A stretch of 64,000 nt of DNA from Linnemannia hyalina (lineage: Eukaryota > Mortierellomycota > Mortierellomycetes > Mortierellales > Mortierellaceae): assembly GCA_019671135.1 (NCBI GenBank), contig JAHRHY010000007.1:186001-250000 (forward strand), read 5' to 3'. The notes beneath the pieces were generated by a model, which had not been told where the DNA came from, did not search any database, and saw only the letters and a program-made list of their open reading frames with translations. Below, in pieces: positions 46,417 to 58,555 of this stretch. Every line of letters starts with the position of its first letter. Position 1 is the first letter of the stretch. A program made the position numbers and the translations under genes.

Positions 46417-49400
46417 ATGGCGGACTACATTCTCAGTGCCCAGGTCTCCAGGGGTCTCTCTGACAAGCTCTACGACAAGCGCAAGGGTGCTGCACTCGAG
46501 GTCGAGAGGTGAGTGATTGACTGTTTCGAGGGACAAGTCAGAATAAGGGCGCAAGCAGGAGAACAGGAATGCAAGTTGTAGATGATGTGCAACCAACCAA
46601 AGAGCGAAAGAATGCGAGAAAATAAGCACAAGGTCACCTATGGGGTGGCTACTCAGGAACACGGCATGCAGAAAACCACCACGACACAACCCGCAAGTCG
46701 TCAATCGACTCTCTGAGGTGACCCCAAAGGGACGATGCAGGGAATGACCAAGTGTGGGAGAGTACACCCAACGAAGTTCGGCAGAGGAACAACGACGCAC
46801 AACAGGCAAACAGCGACAGGAACCAGATATCGCCATCGATGTTTTAACAGAAGGCTTGTTGCGGGGAACATGGCCACCCCAATCTGAAGACGGAAAATAG
46901 ACATTGGGGATTGGTGTAACTGATGACCCTTTATTTTCTTTTCATGCTTGCCCTGCCTTTTCCTGCCTTCCTTCGCGTTGCATGAACGAACGTGCGAACG
47001 CGTGAATAGAGTCATCCGCGAATATGTTATTGCGAACGACGCGGCCAAGATCAAGCTGACCATCCAGGCTCTCGTCTCCGACTTTGTCTACTCGGTTTCG
47101 GCCAATGCCCGCAACGGAGGCCTTATCGGACTCGCCGCCACTTCCATCTCCCTCGGCAGTGTAGGTTGTCCCTAGGATATATCGATATCATCCCTTGTTG
47201 GGAACCGATTGATGACAAATGATGGTAGTAACACTTCCCACGATATACGCTAACGCGCTATACTTGTAATACTAATAGAGTGTGTCGACATACCTGGAGA
47301 GCATTGTGCCGCCGGTGCTTATGTGTTTTGTTGACCAGGATTCCCGCGTGCGATACTATGCATGTGAGAGTATGTATAACATTGCCAAGGTGGCCCGCGG
47401 CAGTATTCTGCGCTACTTCAACGATCTCTTTGACGCCATGAGCAAGGTACATGGCCTTTTCATTTGCAGTCACAGCCATAACCTTTTATTACGTTGTGAA
47501 GAGCTAGAACTAACCTATTGCATCCAATTACTAATAGCTATACGCGGACTCGGAGTTGTCGGTGAAGAATGGAGCAGAGCTTCTGGACCGGCTGGTCAAG
47601 GATATTGTGCACGAGCAGTCGATCGCCTACTCTGGACCCATCACCCATATCGATGATCAGGATCCTCAACAACTCGCACTCGCCCTGCCCCGGATCTCGC
47701 AGTTCTCCTTGCCTCGGTTCATCCCTCTTCTCGCAGAACGCGTCTACAGCAAAAACTCGTGGACAAGGAACTACCTCGTCACCTGGATTGCGGTCTTGGA
47801 CTCTATCCCGGATCTGGAGCTCGTCTCATACTTGCCGGATTTTTTGGACGGATTGCTCTATTTCTTGAACGACTCCAATCCTGATGTGAGGACGTTGACT
47901 CAGAAGCTGCTGGACGACTTTTTGACCGAGATCAGAGATGTTGCTGAACTCCAGCAACAGCAGCAGCGCGAGTCATTACAGGCACGACTCCGGCAACTAC
48001 AACTTGCCGAGTCACAGCAGCGGGCAGGTCAGAGAGACAGTTTTGATGGATCTGTTGTCTCCGGTGTTACACTGACAGGAGGTCGCGACTTTGATTTGTT
48101 GGAGAGCGAGTCGACTGGTCAGGGCAAGGGAAGCTGGGTCCCTGGACAAGGCGTTAACATCAACTACGCCAAGATCGTCAAGATCCTCAAACCCCATCTC
48201 ACATCGAGCGATGAGGATATCCAGGAGACAGCGTTGAGGTGGATCAATGAGTTTATGAGTCTGGCCAAGGATGTCATGATCCAGTTCACACCCTCGCTCA
48301 TCCCAGCTGTGCTCCCTTGTCTCGCACACTCTGTCGACTCGATTCGGTCCATTGCCAACGAAACTAACCTCAGTCTCTACCGACTGGTATGTGACTCTGC
48401 TTTGCCTCCAGAGCCTCAGCCCCAGCCTCCAGCAGTAGCACCCAATGGTGGGGGATCTATCTCGGATCGTTCCTCTCAGGCACAGTCTCATTCGCCTCGT
48501 CCACACTCGCCCAAGGCAGATCGATCGGGCATGTCGTTTGGAACATCAGGATCGATTGCTTCCAAGTTGGCAGGCCCGGGCAACAAGGAGTCACCAGTAC
48601 AGCCCTCCAGAGAGACCGTGTCAGCATCGCCGGTCCCCAACAGCAAACCCCCGACGGACGCCTTGGAATTCGACTATGTCGCCACTGTGAACGCGTTGAC
48701 GCTGCAGTTCCTGGACGAGCACGAGCAGACACGTGTTGCCAGTTTGGAATGGCTGTTGATGCTTCACAAGCGTGCACCTCATCTGATCCTTGCCATTGAC
48801 GACGGCAGTTTCCCAGTCCTGCTGAAGACATTGTCAGATCCATCAGAGGAGGTCATTAAGCGGGATTTGCAGTTGTTGGCGCAGATTTCGTCGTACTCGG
48901 ACGATGCGTATTTTCACAACTTTATGCTGAACATGCTGTCCCTGTTCAGTACAGACCGTAGGTTGCTGGAGAACCGAGGGAGCGTTATTATCCGACAACT
49001 CTGTGTCAGTCTGAACTCTGAAAAGATTTACCGCACGCTGGCCGAGATTTTGGAAAAGGACGAGGACCTCGAGTTTGCCAACACCATGGTCCAGAACCTC
49101 AACATTATCCTCATTACTGCCCCTGAGCTTGCAGATCTCCGTAAGCGTCTCAAGAGTGTCGACAGCCGAGTAAGTGTCTCTCAGCGCAAGCGCGGTGTTT
49201 TGCGTCTTGCTCACGCCTTTTTTTAAAGACCAACAGCCCAAATTATTCTTAGAGGGGTGAAGGAAGGGTAACTAACCAGCAAAAATATTTTTGTCCGCAT
49301 AAATGAATTGTAGGATGGTCAAGCACTGTTTGCGGTCCTTTACAGATCGTGGTGCCATAACCCGGTCTCGACCTTTGCCTTGTGTCTCATGGCGCAGTAT

Positions 49401-51072
49401 TATGAACACGCCGTGGCTCTCCTTCAGAGTTTGTAAGTTCTGTTCACCTGCTGTGTTTTTTTTTGAGAGTCGGTTCCCCCGAATGTGCTCGTGATCCCCG
49501 GGAAAACTAATGTGTGCGCGCTTGGGTGTCGTGTTTTTATAGCGCCGAGTTCGAAATTACGGTCAACTTGCTCATCCAGGTCGATAAGCTGGTCCAGCTC
49601 ATCGAGTCCCCTGTATTCACTTGTAAGATATTCCTTATTCATTCTGTGGGTTTCATTCTCTGCTCATGGGAACATTTTTGCTCTCATGTTCTCAATGCAA
49701 GGCAGTTACTAATACCACACACAATCTGTATCAATTACGCTTGGCACAAAACAAACAAACAAACGACTGACATAGATCTCCGCTTGCAATTATTGGAGCC
49801 GGAGAGATACCCACATTTGTTCAAATGCCTCTATGGGCTGTTGATGTTGCTCCCCCAGAGTACCGCGTTTGCTACCCTCCGAAATCGCCTGACCAGCGTC
49901 AGCTCCATGGGCTTTATCCACCTCGTCCCAAAAATGTATGAATCATCCTGGCTCTACTATTGAAGTTGAAAAAGAGGTGCTTTCGTTATTAAATGCGAAA
50001 GGCTACTCAGTCTCTAACCTTGTTAAGGGCTCTTATGTTTTTTGAATATAGATCGGGAGGTGGAAACCAGGGGGCGTTACCGTCGTCGGTGTCAGTGTCG
50101 GGATTGGTTCCGACATCAAGGTCCAAGACGAGTGGGTCGTTGGCGTCAGGATCCTATGGGGCCAACAACACCAATAACAGCAACAACCTCAACCATCACC
50201 CAGAAGGACCCAAGTTCCCAGAACTGTTGTCACACTTCCGAGCAGTTCAGGGGCGTCATGAGCGATCGCGTCGTCAAGCCGTCCAAGCGTTACTCCGCCT
50301 GAACACCTATGGTGGCAGTTCTTCTGGCCTTATGAGTGCGGGTTCTGCCAGTGTCAATGCCAACAACGCCAATGCGACACATTATAACCAGCAGCAGCAG
50401 TACTACCAGCAACAGCATCAACAGAAGCATCTGAGGAAGCAGCAGCAGCAGCAGGAGCATTTACAATTGCAGCAGCAGGTTCAGCAGCAGCAGCAGCTTT
50501 ATGATTTGGCGCATCGCGAGCAGCAGCAGTATTTGCAACAGCAGCGGGAGCAGAAGGAGCGGGAGCAGCAGCAGGGTCAGAATGTTGGGGAGGCGTTTAA
50601 TGGTACGTCACCGGCGCGGTCGTACCAGCAGCCAGATGGGTCGTTTGCGCCGGCAGAGTCGTTGGAGCAAGAAACTGGATCCCGTGCTGGTAGTGCCCAT
50701 GGGACCCATGTGGGAGGTACGTCGCGTCGTAGGACGCGTGATCGTCAGAGCCAACTTGACATCATGCAACAGCAGCAACAGTCGTCCTCTCAACAGGCTT
50801 CATCGACAACGACGACAACGACGACAAGTCAACGTAACTCGACGATCAAAAGTAACGCTGGCAACAACAACACAACAAACAGCAACTATACTTCGAGGTC
50901 TTATGTTGCTGGATCAGGGGCCGGTACACCTCCACTAGCCGGATCCCCTGGTGGTGGACAGAGCGCGGTGTCGCCTTCTTCGGCGTCTCCTCAGTCCGAT
51001 CCCTTGGGTGAGTCGACTAGGCATGCCAATGCCAAGGGTGGCAATACCGCCAGCAACCGTGGCAATTCATAG
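46417..51072 (+). CDS. VAC14: Vac14, scaffold of the PI(3,5)P2-synthesising Fab1/PIKfyve-Fig4 complex
   Basis: Eight exons, 46417..46508, 47010..47160, 47279..47446, 47538..49169, 49314..49432, 49543..49622, 49776..49935 and 50052..51072, give 1,140 aa with consistent phases. The Fab1-binding HEAT repeats include [56 protein letters not shown] and [20 protein letters not shown]. The Fig4-binding region carries [36 protein letters not shown] and [20 protein letters not shown], then [18 protein letters not shown], all diagnostic. Vac14 oligomerises on vacuole/endosome membranes and controls vacuole size. A Gln-rich, disordered tail of about 250 residues (poly-CAG/CAA from 50380) is added after [20 protein letters not shown]. 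Start [14 protein letters not shown] fits the family N-terminus. The (CT)122 repeat lies 25 bp upstream, presumably in the 5' UTR or core promoter. Confidence 0.95.
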
Positions 51073-51194
51073 TTTCTTTGTTTTGAATAGGCTGTTTTTT
51101 TAATATTTGTGCACAGTAGATATCTTCTGATAAAGGTTGTTCACAATGGTCAAAGAAAGGTGGTGGGTAATGTGTGAGGAGAGGAAAACGAGTC

Positions 51195-51905
51195 CTAGAT
51201 GATTTCGAGCACAGCCTCGGCGGGCTGTTTTGTTGATTGTGAAAGAAGAAAGAACGAGAGATCGAAAGAGCAATACGGAATTCGATAGGCAAGAACGCGG
51301 AAAACAACAGCCACGAGATTAAGACGCAATAGAGAGAAACGAAGAATAGAACGGAGAACACGAAAGGAGAGTTAGTCGTGTACTGTACACAAGCAAGCGC
51401 GTCAAAGAAGCGAAAAGGAAACGGCCAAAATATCATGATTCTCTCGGCCTTATTTTTTTTTCCACACAAAAAAGCATCGACTCCCTTCGATGACCCGCTG
51501 TATCCATTAACAAAACAAAAACAAAAAACAAGAAGCTGCAAAACTTACGCGTCCAATGACAGCCTTCTTGGCATTCCAATCAACAACCAGCGGTCTCTGC
51601 AGCATAGCGGGATCGTTCTCCAACACGTCCTGGGCCTCCTCAATAGTTCCTGCCTTGGGCGCGTCCTTTCTCAAGAACTCCTTGATAACTTCTGGATGCT
51701 CCTCGGCTTCAAGGAAGGTCAAGATCTCACGGACTTGGTCACGGCTGAGGGGGGTCTTGAGGTACTCGATAGTTTCGATGGTGAAGGGGGAGAGAGTTGA
51801 TTGGGAGGTTGTTGAGGCGGAGGTGAGGAGGGTTTGGGCGTTGCGGGAAGTGGAGCATTTGGGATTGTGGAAGAATGTGATGGTTTTGGTGGTTGGGGTG
51901 CTCAT
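51195..51905 (-). CDS. ArsC-like thioredoxin-fold protein (arsenate reductase, glutaredoxin-type family)
   Basis: Exon 1, 51905..51549, and a 30-nt terminal exon, 51224..51195, join in phase 0 across a 324-nt intron to 128 aa. The N-terminus TITFFHNPKCSTSRNAQTLL carries the catalytic-type HNPxCxTSRN motif of the ArsC/Spx/YfgD family. IEYLKTPLSRDQVREILTFL follows, and the C-terminus QRPLVVDWNAKKAVIGR|PAEAVLEII matches the conserved RPhhhxxxxAhIGRPxExhhxhh ending, confirming the short last exon. Bacterial ArsC (about 140 aa) reduces arsenate using glutathione/glutaredoxin. Many family members have no proven arsenate role, so the substrate here is open. The family is mainly bacterial; the intron shows it is a resident nuclear gene. 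It converges with VAC14, whose stop at 51072 lies 123 bp away. Confidence 0.85.
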
Positions 51906-53404
51906 TTTGGTGGTGGAGAGATGGCGGGTTGTTTGGGTGAGGCGACGGAGGGAGTGAATGGTGGGCGATTAGGGTGGTCCGGGGAGACGAGGAGTGAGGT
52001 GTGATTGAGTATGAAAAAAAAAGAGTAAAAAAGAATATTGGTTCTTCGGAGGAGGGAGCGCAGTTGAGTGAAAATAAGCGTGAGCGGTGTGAGTCGGAGA
52101 TGGGGGGTCGTTTGACTTTTTGCGCGCTCCGTGGGAACACTTTTCTAACGCGGGAAGGAGATGTGATCGCACATACTGCGACTGGGAATTCATGGCGAGA
52201 TGGAGGGACTAGGGGGCTGGGTCTATGAGCAACTCAGCCAGGGAGCCGTCCCCGGAAAAAGTATAGGCGGCATCAAATATTACAGAGAATGGCCATGCTC
52301 AAACAGCCGGCTCACAAATGAACAACAGCATCATTTTTGGAACACATTCAGCCAGCAAACGCTGTTTCGATCGACTTATCATGGACTAGTCGTTCGCCAG
52401 GTATGCACTTTGGAAGTAAAGTGTGGAATTGAAGTATCAAAGGATGATTGACGATCCATGATAGGTCGATTACTGTCATCCTCTGGATTGAATGGTCTTG
52501 ATGTTATCCCAGGCACCATCACTGATGACTTTTGTCTGTTTCATTGATTGAAGGGTTAGTTAGATATATTATATTTGACCACAAAGTGCATCAAGTCCTT
52601 AGGGTTTAGGGATATGCCTGTGGAGGGAAGGAAAGTACGAGGGGCGCATAGCCCGCTTGTTATTCTTGGAAAAAGATCATTGTTCAGGGGTCATATTTCT
52701 CCTTTTCCTCGTTGTTGTGCCCAAACGGCTAACTAAAAAGGACGGGAGAGAATAGCGTGGATGATCAAGGTCCCAGATATTGGGCTTTGGTCCTATTTCG
52801 AAAGACAATTGAACATCGAGGACGTGTGGCAATTGAGAGCAGGCTTGGATGCTTGCCTTGGCTAGTTGTTGTAATCGACAAGGTGGTCTGTTGCTGTCGC
52901 TGTTTGCATTTTGCTTGGCATTTTTTATTCATTGCTCTACAGATACACAAAGTGAGGAGGGACATGGAACGATCGTAGCACGAAGGGAGTATGTGGCCTG
53001 TTGACCAACGGTCTGCGCTAAAAGGAGAAGGCATTACCAAAAGAAAAGCAGCCGCAGTTGTGTTGGACACCTCTCCCTCTCTCTCTCTCTCTCTCACTCT
53101 CTCACTGGGTCTCACTCTCGGCGACTGTCGTCGTCGTCGTCTTTATTTTTTTTTTCTACTTTCCATCCCTCTTCTTCAACGTCTCTTCTACTTTCTTTCT
53201 CTTCTCTTTCTTGCAGTTCTTTCTCTTCCCACCTCTCAGCCTCAATTCACCCTTGCCATACTCACATTCACTTTCCATTCACAACTGTAATTGCGTAGTC
53301 GCTCATTAACGACACACTCTCTCACCCACGCTGATCACCCTCCACTTCCTCGTTTTTTTCCCTTCCATTCGTACACCTCCTCCCTTCCTCCAAAATACCT
53401 TACA
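51906..53404. other. Divergent intergenic region ArsC-like / arrestin
   Basis: 1.5 kb without a supportable gene. A CT-rich stretch with a short (CT)n run at about 53076-53100 forms part of the arrestin leader. Elsewhere it has ordinary composition and short non-conserved frames. Confidence 0.5.
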
Positions 53405-56194
53405 ATGAGGAGACTGACACTAGCACTCGTCCCCGACAGCAGCGTCGCCTCTGGCCACTACCTCCCCGGCGACACCTTCGGTGGTAATAGGCCTTACATT
53501 ATCCTTCATCTCTGGTGATCAGTTGCTGTGCTATCTCAACGATAATTTAACAATATGCTATCTACATTACAAACAGGCCATGTGAATTTCCTACTGTCGT
53601 CGTCAATGAAATATACATGCCTCCGGGTCCATTTCACAGGACTTGTCACCACCAAGGTAGCCAAGACAGAGGAACAAGTCTATGTGCTTAAACAACAAGT
53701 GGTCCTTCTGGGACAAGCCAATAATGCGACTGAGCATTTGCTTGAAAAGGGACAGCATAGTTGGCCGTTCCAGTTTACGATCCCCCTCCAGCATATGCCT
53801 TCTTCTGGCAAGGTAAGGCTGACTTCTTTGAGTAATATGGAAAGGAATGACATGGCATGTCATGATGCCCAATTGGCCTTTTTTTTTTTTTTTTTTTTTT
53901 GTGAGACTGTTTGTTAGAGATTGTTTGAGTGGAACGGTTGTTCTACGTAACGACTTTATCAGCCCCAGTCCGAGATTAAAATAGCGCGCCCTTTGACAAC
54001 AGCCATGTGCAGTGGGTGCTGAAGAGTAGGGGAAGGCGGGAAAAAGGAGAGAGAGGGGGCGCATAAAGGGAGGTGAGGACTAATCGCACAAACACGTACT
54101 CGCTCTCCGTCCTGATTTAGTACCGGCATGGAATAGTAAAGTACTCGCTCACGGCAACGATGACATCCGCAGGATTCTTGGGCGGCGTACAGGAACTTAA
54201 GGCGACCAAAACCATCCAGCTCAAGGACCTCATCAACATCCGCGTCACCCCTTACTCAGAAATCGTCGCCGTCACTGGATTCAGCAGCACCAAACCAGGA
54301 TCGACAAAACGAAAAGACATGGCCGTCGCAACCGTCAAATTGGCCAGAGCTGCCTATCTCAGAGGTCAGGTTGTGGATATCGAGATCGATCTCAGTCATC
54401 CTTCAAAGATTACTCGGAGCCCAGGATGCTATATCCAACTTGTCTGTCGTCAATACTTTTACGCTGGCGAGTAAGTCTCTTTTCTTTTGTTTATTTGGTA
54501 TAGAAGGTTTTTGTACTGCGGTCGAGCCACTTGAGCTGTCAACAGAGGAGAAATTATTAACTGCTAGAATTATCTTCTTGACAAATAGCCATGCAAAGGA
54601 GTATCAGGAGACGCTGGTAAGCAAATCGGAGCCGCTGGAGGTCAACTCATCGGCAAAGACAGGAAAGATCCTCGCAGAGGTCACCATCCCGGACACAGCA
54701 ATCCCAACCATGAAAACTACAAAGATCATCTCGGTCGAATATCACCTCTACATCCTTTTGGACATGCGCGCCAGAACGGGATTTTTTGAGGGCATGATCA
54801 AAGGCAAGCTCACCAAAAAGCTCAAAATGCGTCTGTTGAGTGCCCCTGGCGGTTTCGCGATCGAGGTGCCCGTCATTGTAGGTACTCTCTCGGACAGTCT
54901 GCATATCCAAAAGCCCAGCCCTTTCGCCCAGATCGAGGAAGGATCACAGTATTCGGGATCGGCGACACCTACTCGTGGGCAATCGACCTCTTCATCGCCA
55001 CAAGCCACGACGTCATCAGCGGCCATGATCCCCATCATTATTCCACCACCTTCCGCACAAACAAGTCTAAAAGTTCACCCCCCCACCTCAGAGTTGCCTG
55101 GTTACACAGAGGTAGAGCCAGGGCTAAGACCCAGTTATAACAACGATATCCGCTCGCGATCCGTCGACAATGTGCACAGGATACCAATAGATGAACCGGC
55201 CTTACCGCCATTACCGCATGACGCCACGGGAGCAGTAGCGCTTTCGCCGCCTATTCCGTATTATACCCGCCATCGAGGTTCGTTACCCCATATTACAGAT
55301 CAGCATAATGGCGCATCTGCTGGAGCATCTTCCTCGTCGTCTTCGTCAGCAATGTCGTCATTAAGGGCCAATGCGTCGCCGAGATCTGCCACCGCCCCTG
55401 CAGTGGCCCCACCCACTCCTCCCCGGCCAGGACAAGCACAAGGACCAGGACATGGCTACCCTCTGGAAAAGGGAGCTGCTCCTCCGCATAGGAACATCCC
55501 TTTGCCGATCAACATGTCAGTAGAGATCCCGACTGCACCAAGTGCTGTGGATCTCGGATATGGACCAGCATCACCTCCAATCCCGCACCCGCAGAACTAC
55601 CCTTCACCAGCGTCTATCATGTCATCGTCCAAGGCTGATGAGGTCTATCAACAGCAGCAGCGGCAGATAATGGAGCAACACCAACAACGGATCCAGCAGC
55701 AGCAGCATCGACTACAATTGCAGCAACAACATCAGCAGCACCAGCACCAGCATCAGCACCAGGAGCAACAGCAGCATTATCAGTTTTCGCAATCTCCTAC
55801 CTCGATGAGTTATGGCCAGCCCAGCCACCACAGTCAGCCAAGCACAGGAAGCAGTGATACCCAGTCGTATTTCAGCCAGGATCACCGCCATGGCAACGGA
55901 TCAAACTACGGCTATAGCCAAAATCATGGAGGCCAGCAGCAACATCAACACCAACAACAACAGAGCCAGAGGAATAATGGCAAGGGGGTAGACCATGCTC
56001 CGCGCAACCCGCATGCAGTGATAGCGACGGAGTGGGGAGTCCCTGCGGTACGGTCGATAGCGACAGCACCACCAATGGACTATCGCCCTGTCCCCCCTAC
56101 TCCGTTGGAGCAAGCTGCGAATGGGTCTTCTGTCGGTCCTGGGAGTTACTATTTGCCTCGACCCTACGAGCACCACCAAAAAACACTTGAATGA
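53405..56194 (+). CDS. Alpha-arrestin (ART/ARRDC family), likely ubiquitin-ligase adaptor
   Basis: Four exons, 53405..53483, 53577..53812, 54121..54470 and 54568..56194, give 763 aa in consistent phase. The N-terminal arrestin domain reads LALVPDSSVASGHYLPGDTF, GGHVNFLLSSSMKYTCLRVH, FTGLVTTKVAKTEEQVYVLK, then WPFQFTIPLQHMPSSGK and YRHGIVKYSLTATM. The C-terminal arrestin domain covers VTPYSEIVAVTGFSSTKPG, GQVVDIEIDLSHPSKIT and IPTMKTTKIISVEYHLYILL. From about residue 310 the tail is Pro/Ser/Gln/His-rich, with ELPGYTEVEPG near residue 398, an LPxY motif of the kind that binds WW domains of Rsp5/Nedd4 ligases. Fungal members send plasma-membrane transporters for endocytosis. The exon-4 acceptor (GCTAG at 54563-54567) was chosen because it alone joins the frames. 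The regulatory role is inferred from the family. Confidence 0.88.
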
Positions 56195-56361
56195 ATAAAA
56201 TTAATTTTTAAGCCACATATCTTCATATCGCTCTTTCTTCTCTTCTTTCTTCTACACCAGCAACAAAGCTACCCGCCCATTTTTCAAATACACCGGCGCT
56301 TCTATCTCACGATTATTTCTGGAGTATTATCGACAACATAACTACTCTGGACCTTTACACG

Positions 56362-58174
56362 ATGGCGGAACAGGACCTGAAGTGTGCGTTGACCGGTCGT
56401 TCATTCCAAAGGTGTTCCTGTCTAGAGTCTACTGACACGCCAACAAAGTGTCAGATACGAAAAAGATTAACAAGTATGCGTCTTTGTTTCTTGCCTTTGC
56501 ATTGTTCTTAGGCAACCTTCTGACCTGTCGAAGCACGTTGAGTTCCCTCGGCAAGGCCTGCGTCACCACCTGCTCGCGTAGGTATCCGCGTCAAAGCCTT
56601 GTGCAGAGCAGGCACGAGGAGAGAAAATATACCAAAACGAACCGGTCGCATTAACATGATGGTATTTTCTACTATTGGTGCTTTTGTGTAGATATCTTTT
56701 GTGTCGGGTGTGCGAATAAGTCTTTTGGCACTGCGTTGGTCTGTCCTGCCTGTGAGACGAGTGTGACCCAGCAGTATGTAGTTACTGGAGTTTTTATCTG
56801 CTTGCCACCACTTTTGTTGAAGGCTCTTGTAAGGCAATGGATAGGACACCGCTAATAAACGCACCATTTCTTTGTGTAGGGACGATATTGTGTTTGTGGA
56901 TCTTAACCCTAGTCAAGAGTACCGTTCGGTAAGCACCACCGCTCACCACCATTCATTTCCTTGAAAGATGACCATCCATGCTAATTTTGGTGGCGTACAA
57001 AAAACAAAAGCGAAACTTCCCACCTCTCCCTTTCTTCGCATCGCACAATAGTCGATCTTGTCGGGTCTGAGGCCAGAGGTGATCATGGAGATCTGCACAC
57101 GAGCAATTTCGTTCTGGACGTACCAGACTTCGCAGGAGGCAAAATATCAGGAAATGGCACAGAAAACTTTGGAGGATAAGTTGGGCCAGTTGGAGAGGCA
57201 ATTGCAGCGGATGACCCGGGAAGTTAATGTTGAGCTTAATGGTAAGCCCTTGTCCTTTTTTTTTGCTCGGTGGATTTTGCTAAGGTCTGGAGGCGCTTGT
57301 GGAGATATTGTGTTGAGACTTACTGAGACGCTTCCTTTTTGCATATTGAATAGGGTTCCGCGATACTGTCAGTGGTAGGTGTTAAATTGTCATTTTGCTG
57401 CTCTTTATGGCTATGAGATTCAACCTACATCTCTCACTCTTTTTGAATCGCTTTTCTATGTTTACTTTGTAGCGCTGCAGAAGGATATCGAGCAGGAGAA
57501 GCGCAAGGCGGCAGATTTGACAGACCAGTTGGACGAAAAGTCGCGACAGCTGTCCAAGGTGCAGACGATATATGATCGACAGAAGAGACGACCCCTATTC
57601 CCTGATGCTGCGTCGCAGCATGGTGGCGGACGATCGATATTTTCGGAGGATCCTGTTACTCAAACTGCTTCTGGTGGAACAATCGGTGCAGGTGGTGCTC
57701 CTGGCATTCGTGGTGATCCATATCAACTCTACCAGGCAATGGTACGTCTAATTAGGCTTATCATCTCGGTCTGCTATTGTTTTAGTGCATCCCTAACAGT
57801 GGCTTTATTATGGATTCGTAATAGGACACGGATGCGACACCGAGACCATTTGTGAGGCAGGCGGTGGATATACAGAGCGCAATGCCCTCTTTGTACACCA
57901 ATGGTAAGTATACGTGGATGTATTACGAGGATCAGCTGCAGCACCACGTTTTCGTTCAGCCAACTAACGAGTGCTTTCATATCTTCTGCATATAGATTCG
58001 GCGGCGTTTGCGTATGATCCTCCTTCTGTTCATTTGACCCCAGCTGGACCAGCTGGACGAGCCGTGCATTCGTCTTCGACAGCAGATGGTCGAGTGAACA
58101 CGGTGTTGTTCACGCAAGGATCGAACAGCCAGCGTGGAGGATTTCCTCACCACGGTTCCTTTGGACGGGGTTGA
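56362..58174 (+). CDS. HEI10: HEI10/CCNB1IP1-like RING E3 ligase (meiotic crossover factor)
   Basis: Eight short exons, 56362..56383, 56512..56577, 56692..56773, 56880..56928, 57052..57241, 57473..57741, 57825..57903 and 57996..58174, join to 311 aa. The RING finger is assembled from three exons: C8-x4-C13, C28-x-H30, C33-x2-C36, C47-x2-C50 (MAEQDLKCNLLTCRS, then ACVTTCSHIFCVGCANKSFG and LVCPACETSV). It is followed by LSGLRPEVIMEICTRAISFW plus TYQTSQEAKYQE, the signature of CCNB1IP1/HEI10, and a coiled coil (about residues 100-170, EDKLGQLERQLQRMTREVNV onward). HEI10 and its Zip3 relatives mark and designate crossovers on meiotic chromosomes through ubiquitin/SUMO ligation. Exon 1 is only 22 nt. 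The RING alone would not identify it; the post-RING motif makes the call strong. It implies meiosis, or its remains, in this lineage. Confidence 0.9.
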
Positions 58175-58555
58175 ATCTCCGTCGGAGGGTATGATATGCA
58201 TGTGTTAAATCCTGCCGATGATTCGATTGCTGCGAGGAAGTAAGGGAATAAATTGCAGAAAGATTCCCACGGGTCGATAACAAAGTTTGTCTTCTGGAGT
58301 GTGTTGTTGTTGTTTTTTCTCACTCCTGTGCCCTCCCACCTCACTTTCCTCGTTGTTCTTACCCCACTCCTTTTTTCTCTTTTCTCTTTTCCTCCACACC
58401 CTCTTCTTTCTTTTTCTTCTTCTCTTTTCATCACTCTTCGTCATCCCATCCCCTCTCCACTCTCCCATCCACTCTCTCATCACTTTTTGGCAACACCCTT
58501 CTCCTCTCTCCCACTTTCATTCACACTCACTCTCACTCTCACATCTTCTTACATC
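58175..58555. promoter_or_regulatory. BCKDH E1-beta upstream region
   Basis: A 381-bp spacer, strongly C/T-rich on the + strand from about 58310 to the ATG at 58556. No TATA box was seen. Confidence 0.45.

Noticed and set aside
52598..52612. TTAGGGTTTAGGG resembling telomere repeat
   Set aside because: Only two units inside an ordinary intergenic region; not a telomeric tract.
53076..53105. Short CT run before the arrestin gene as a second long microsatellite
   Set aside because: Only about a dozen units with interruptions; ordinary for pyrimidine-rich fungal leaders.
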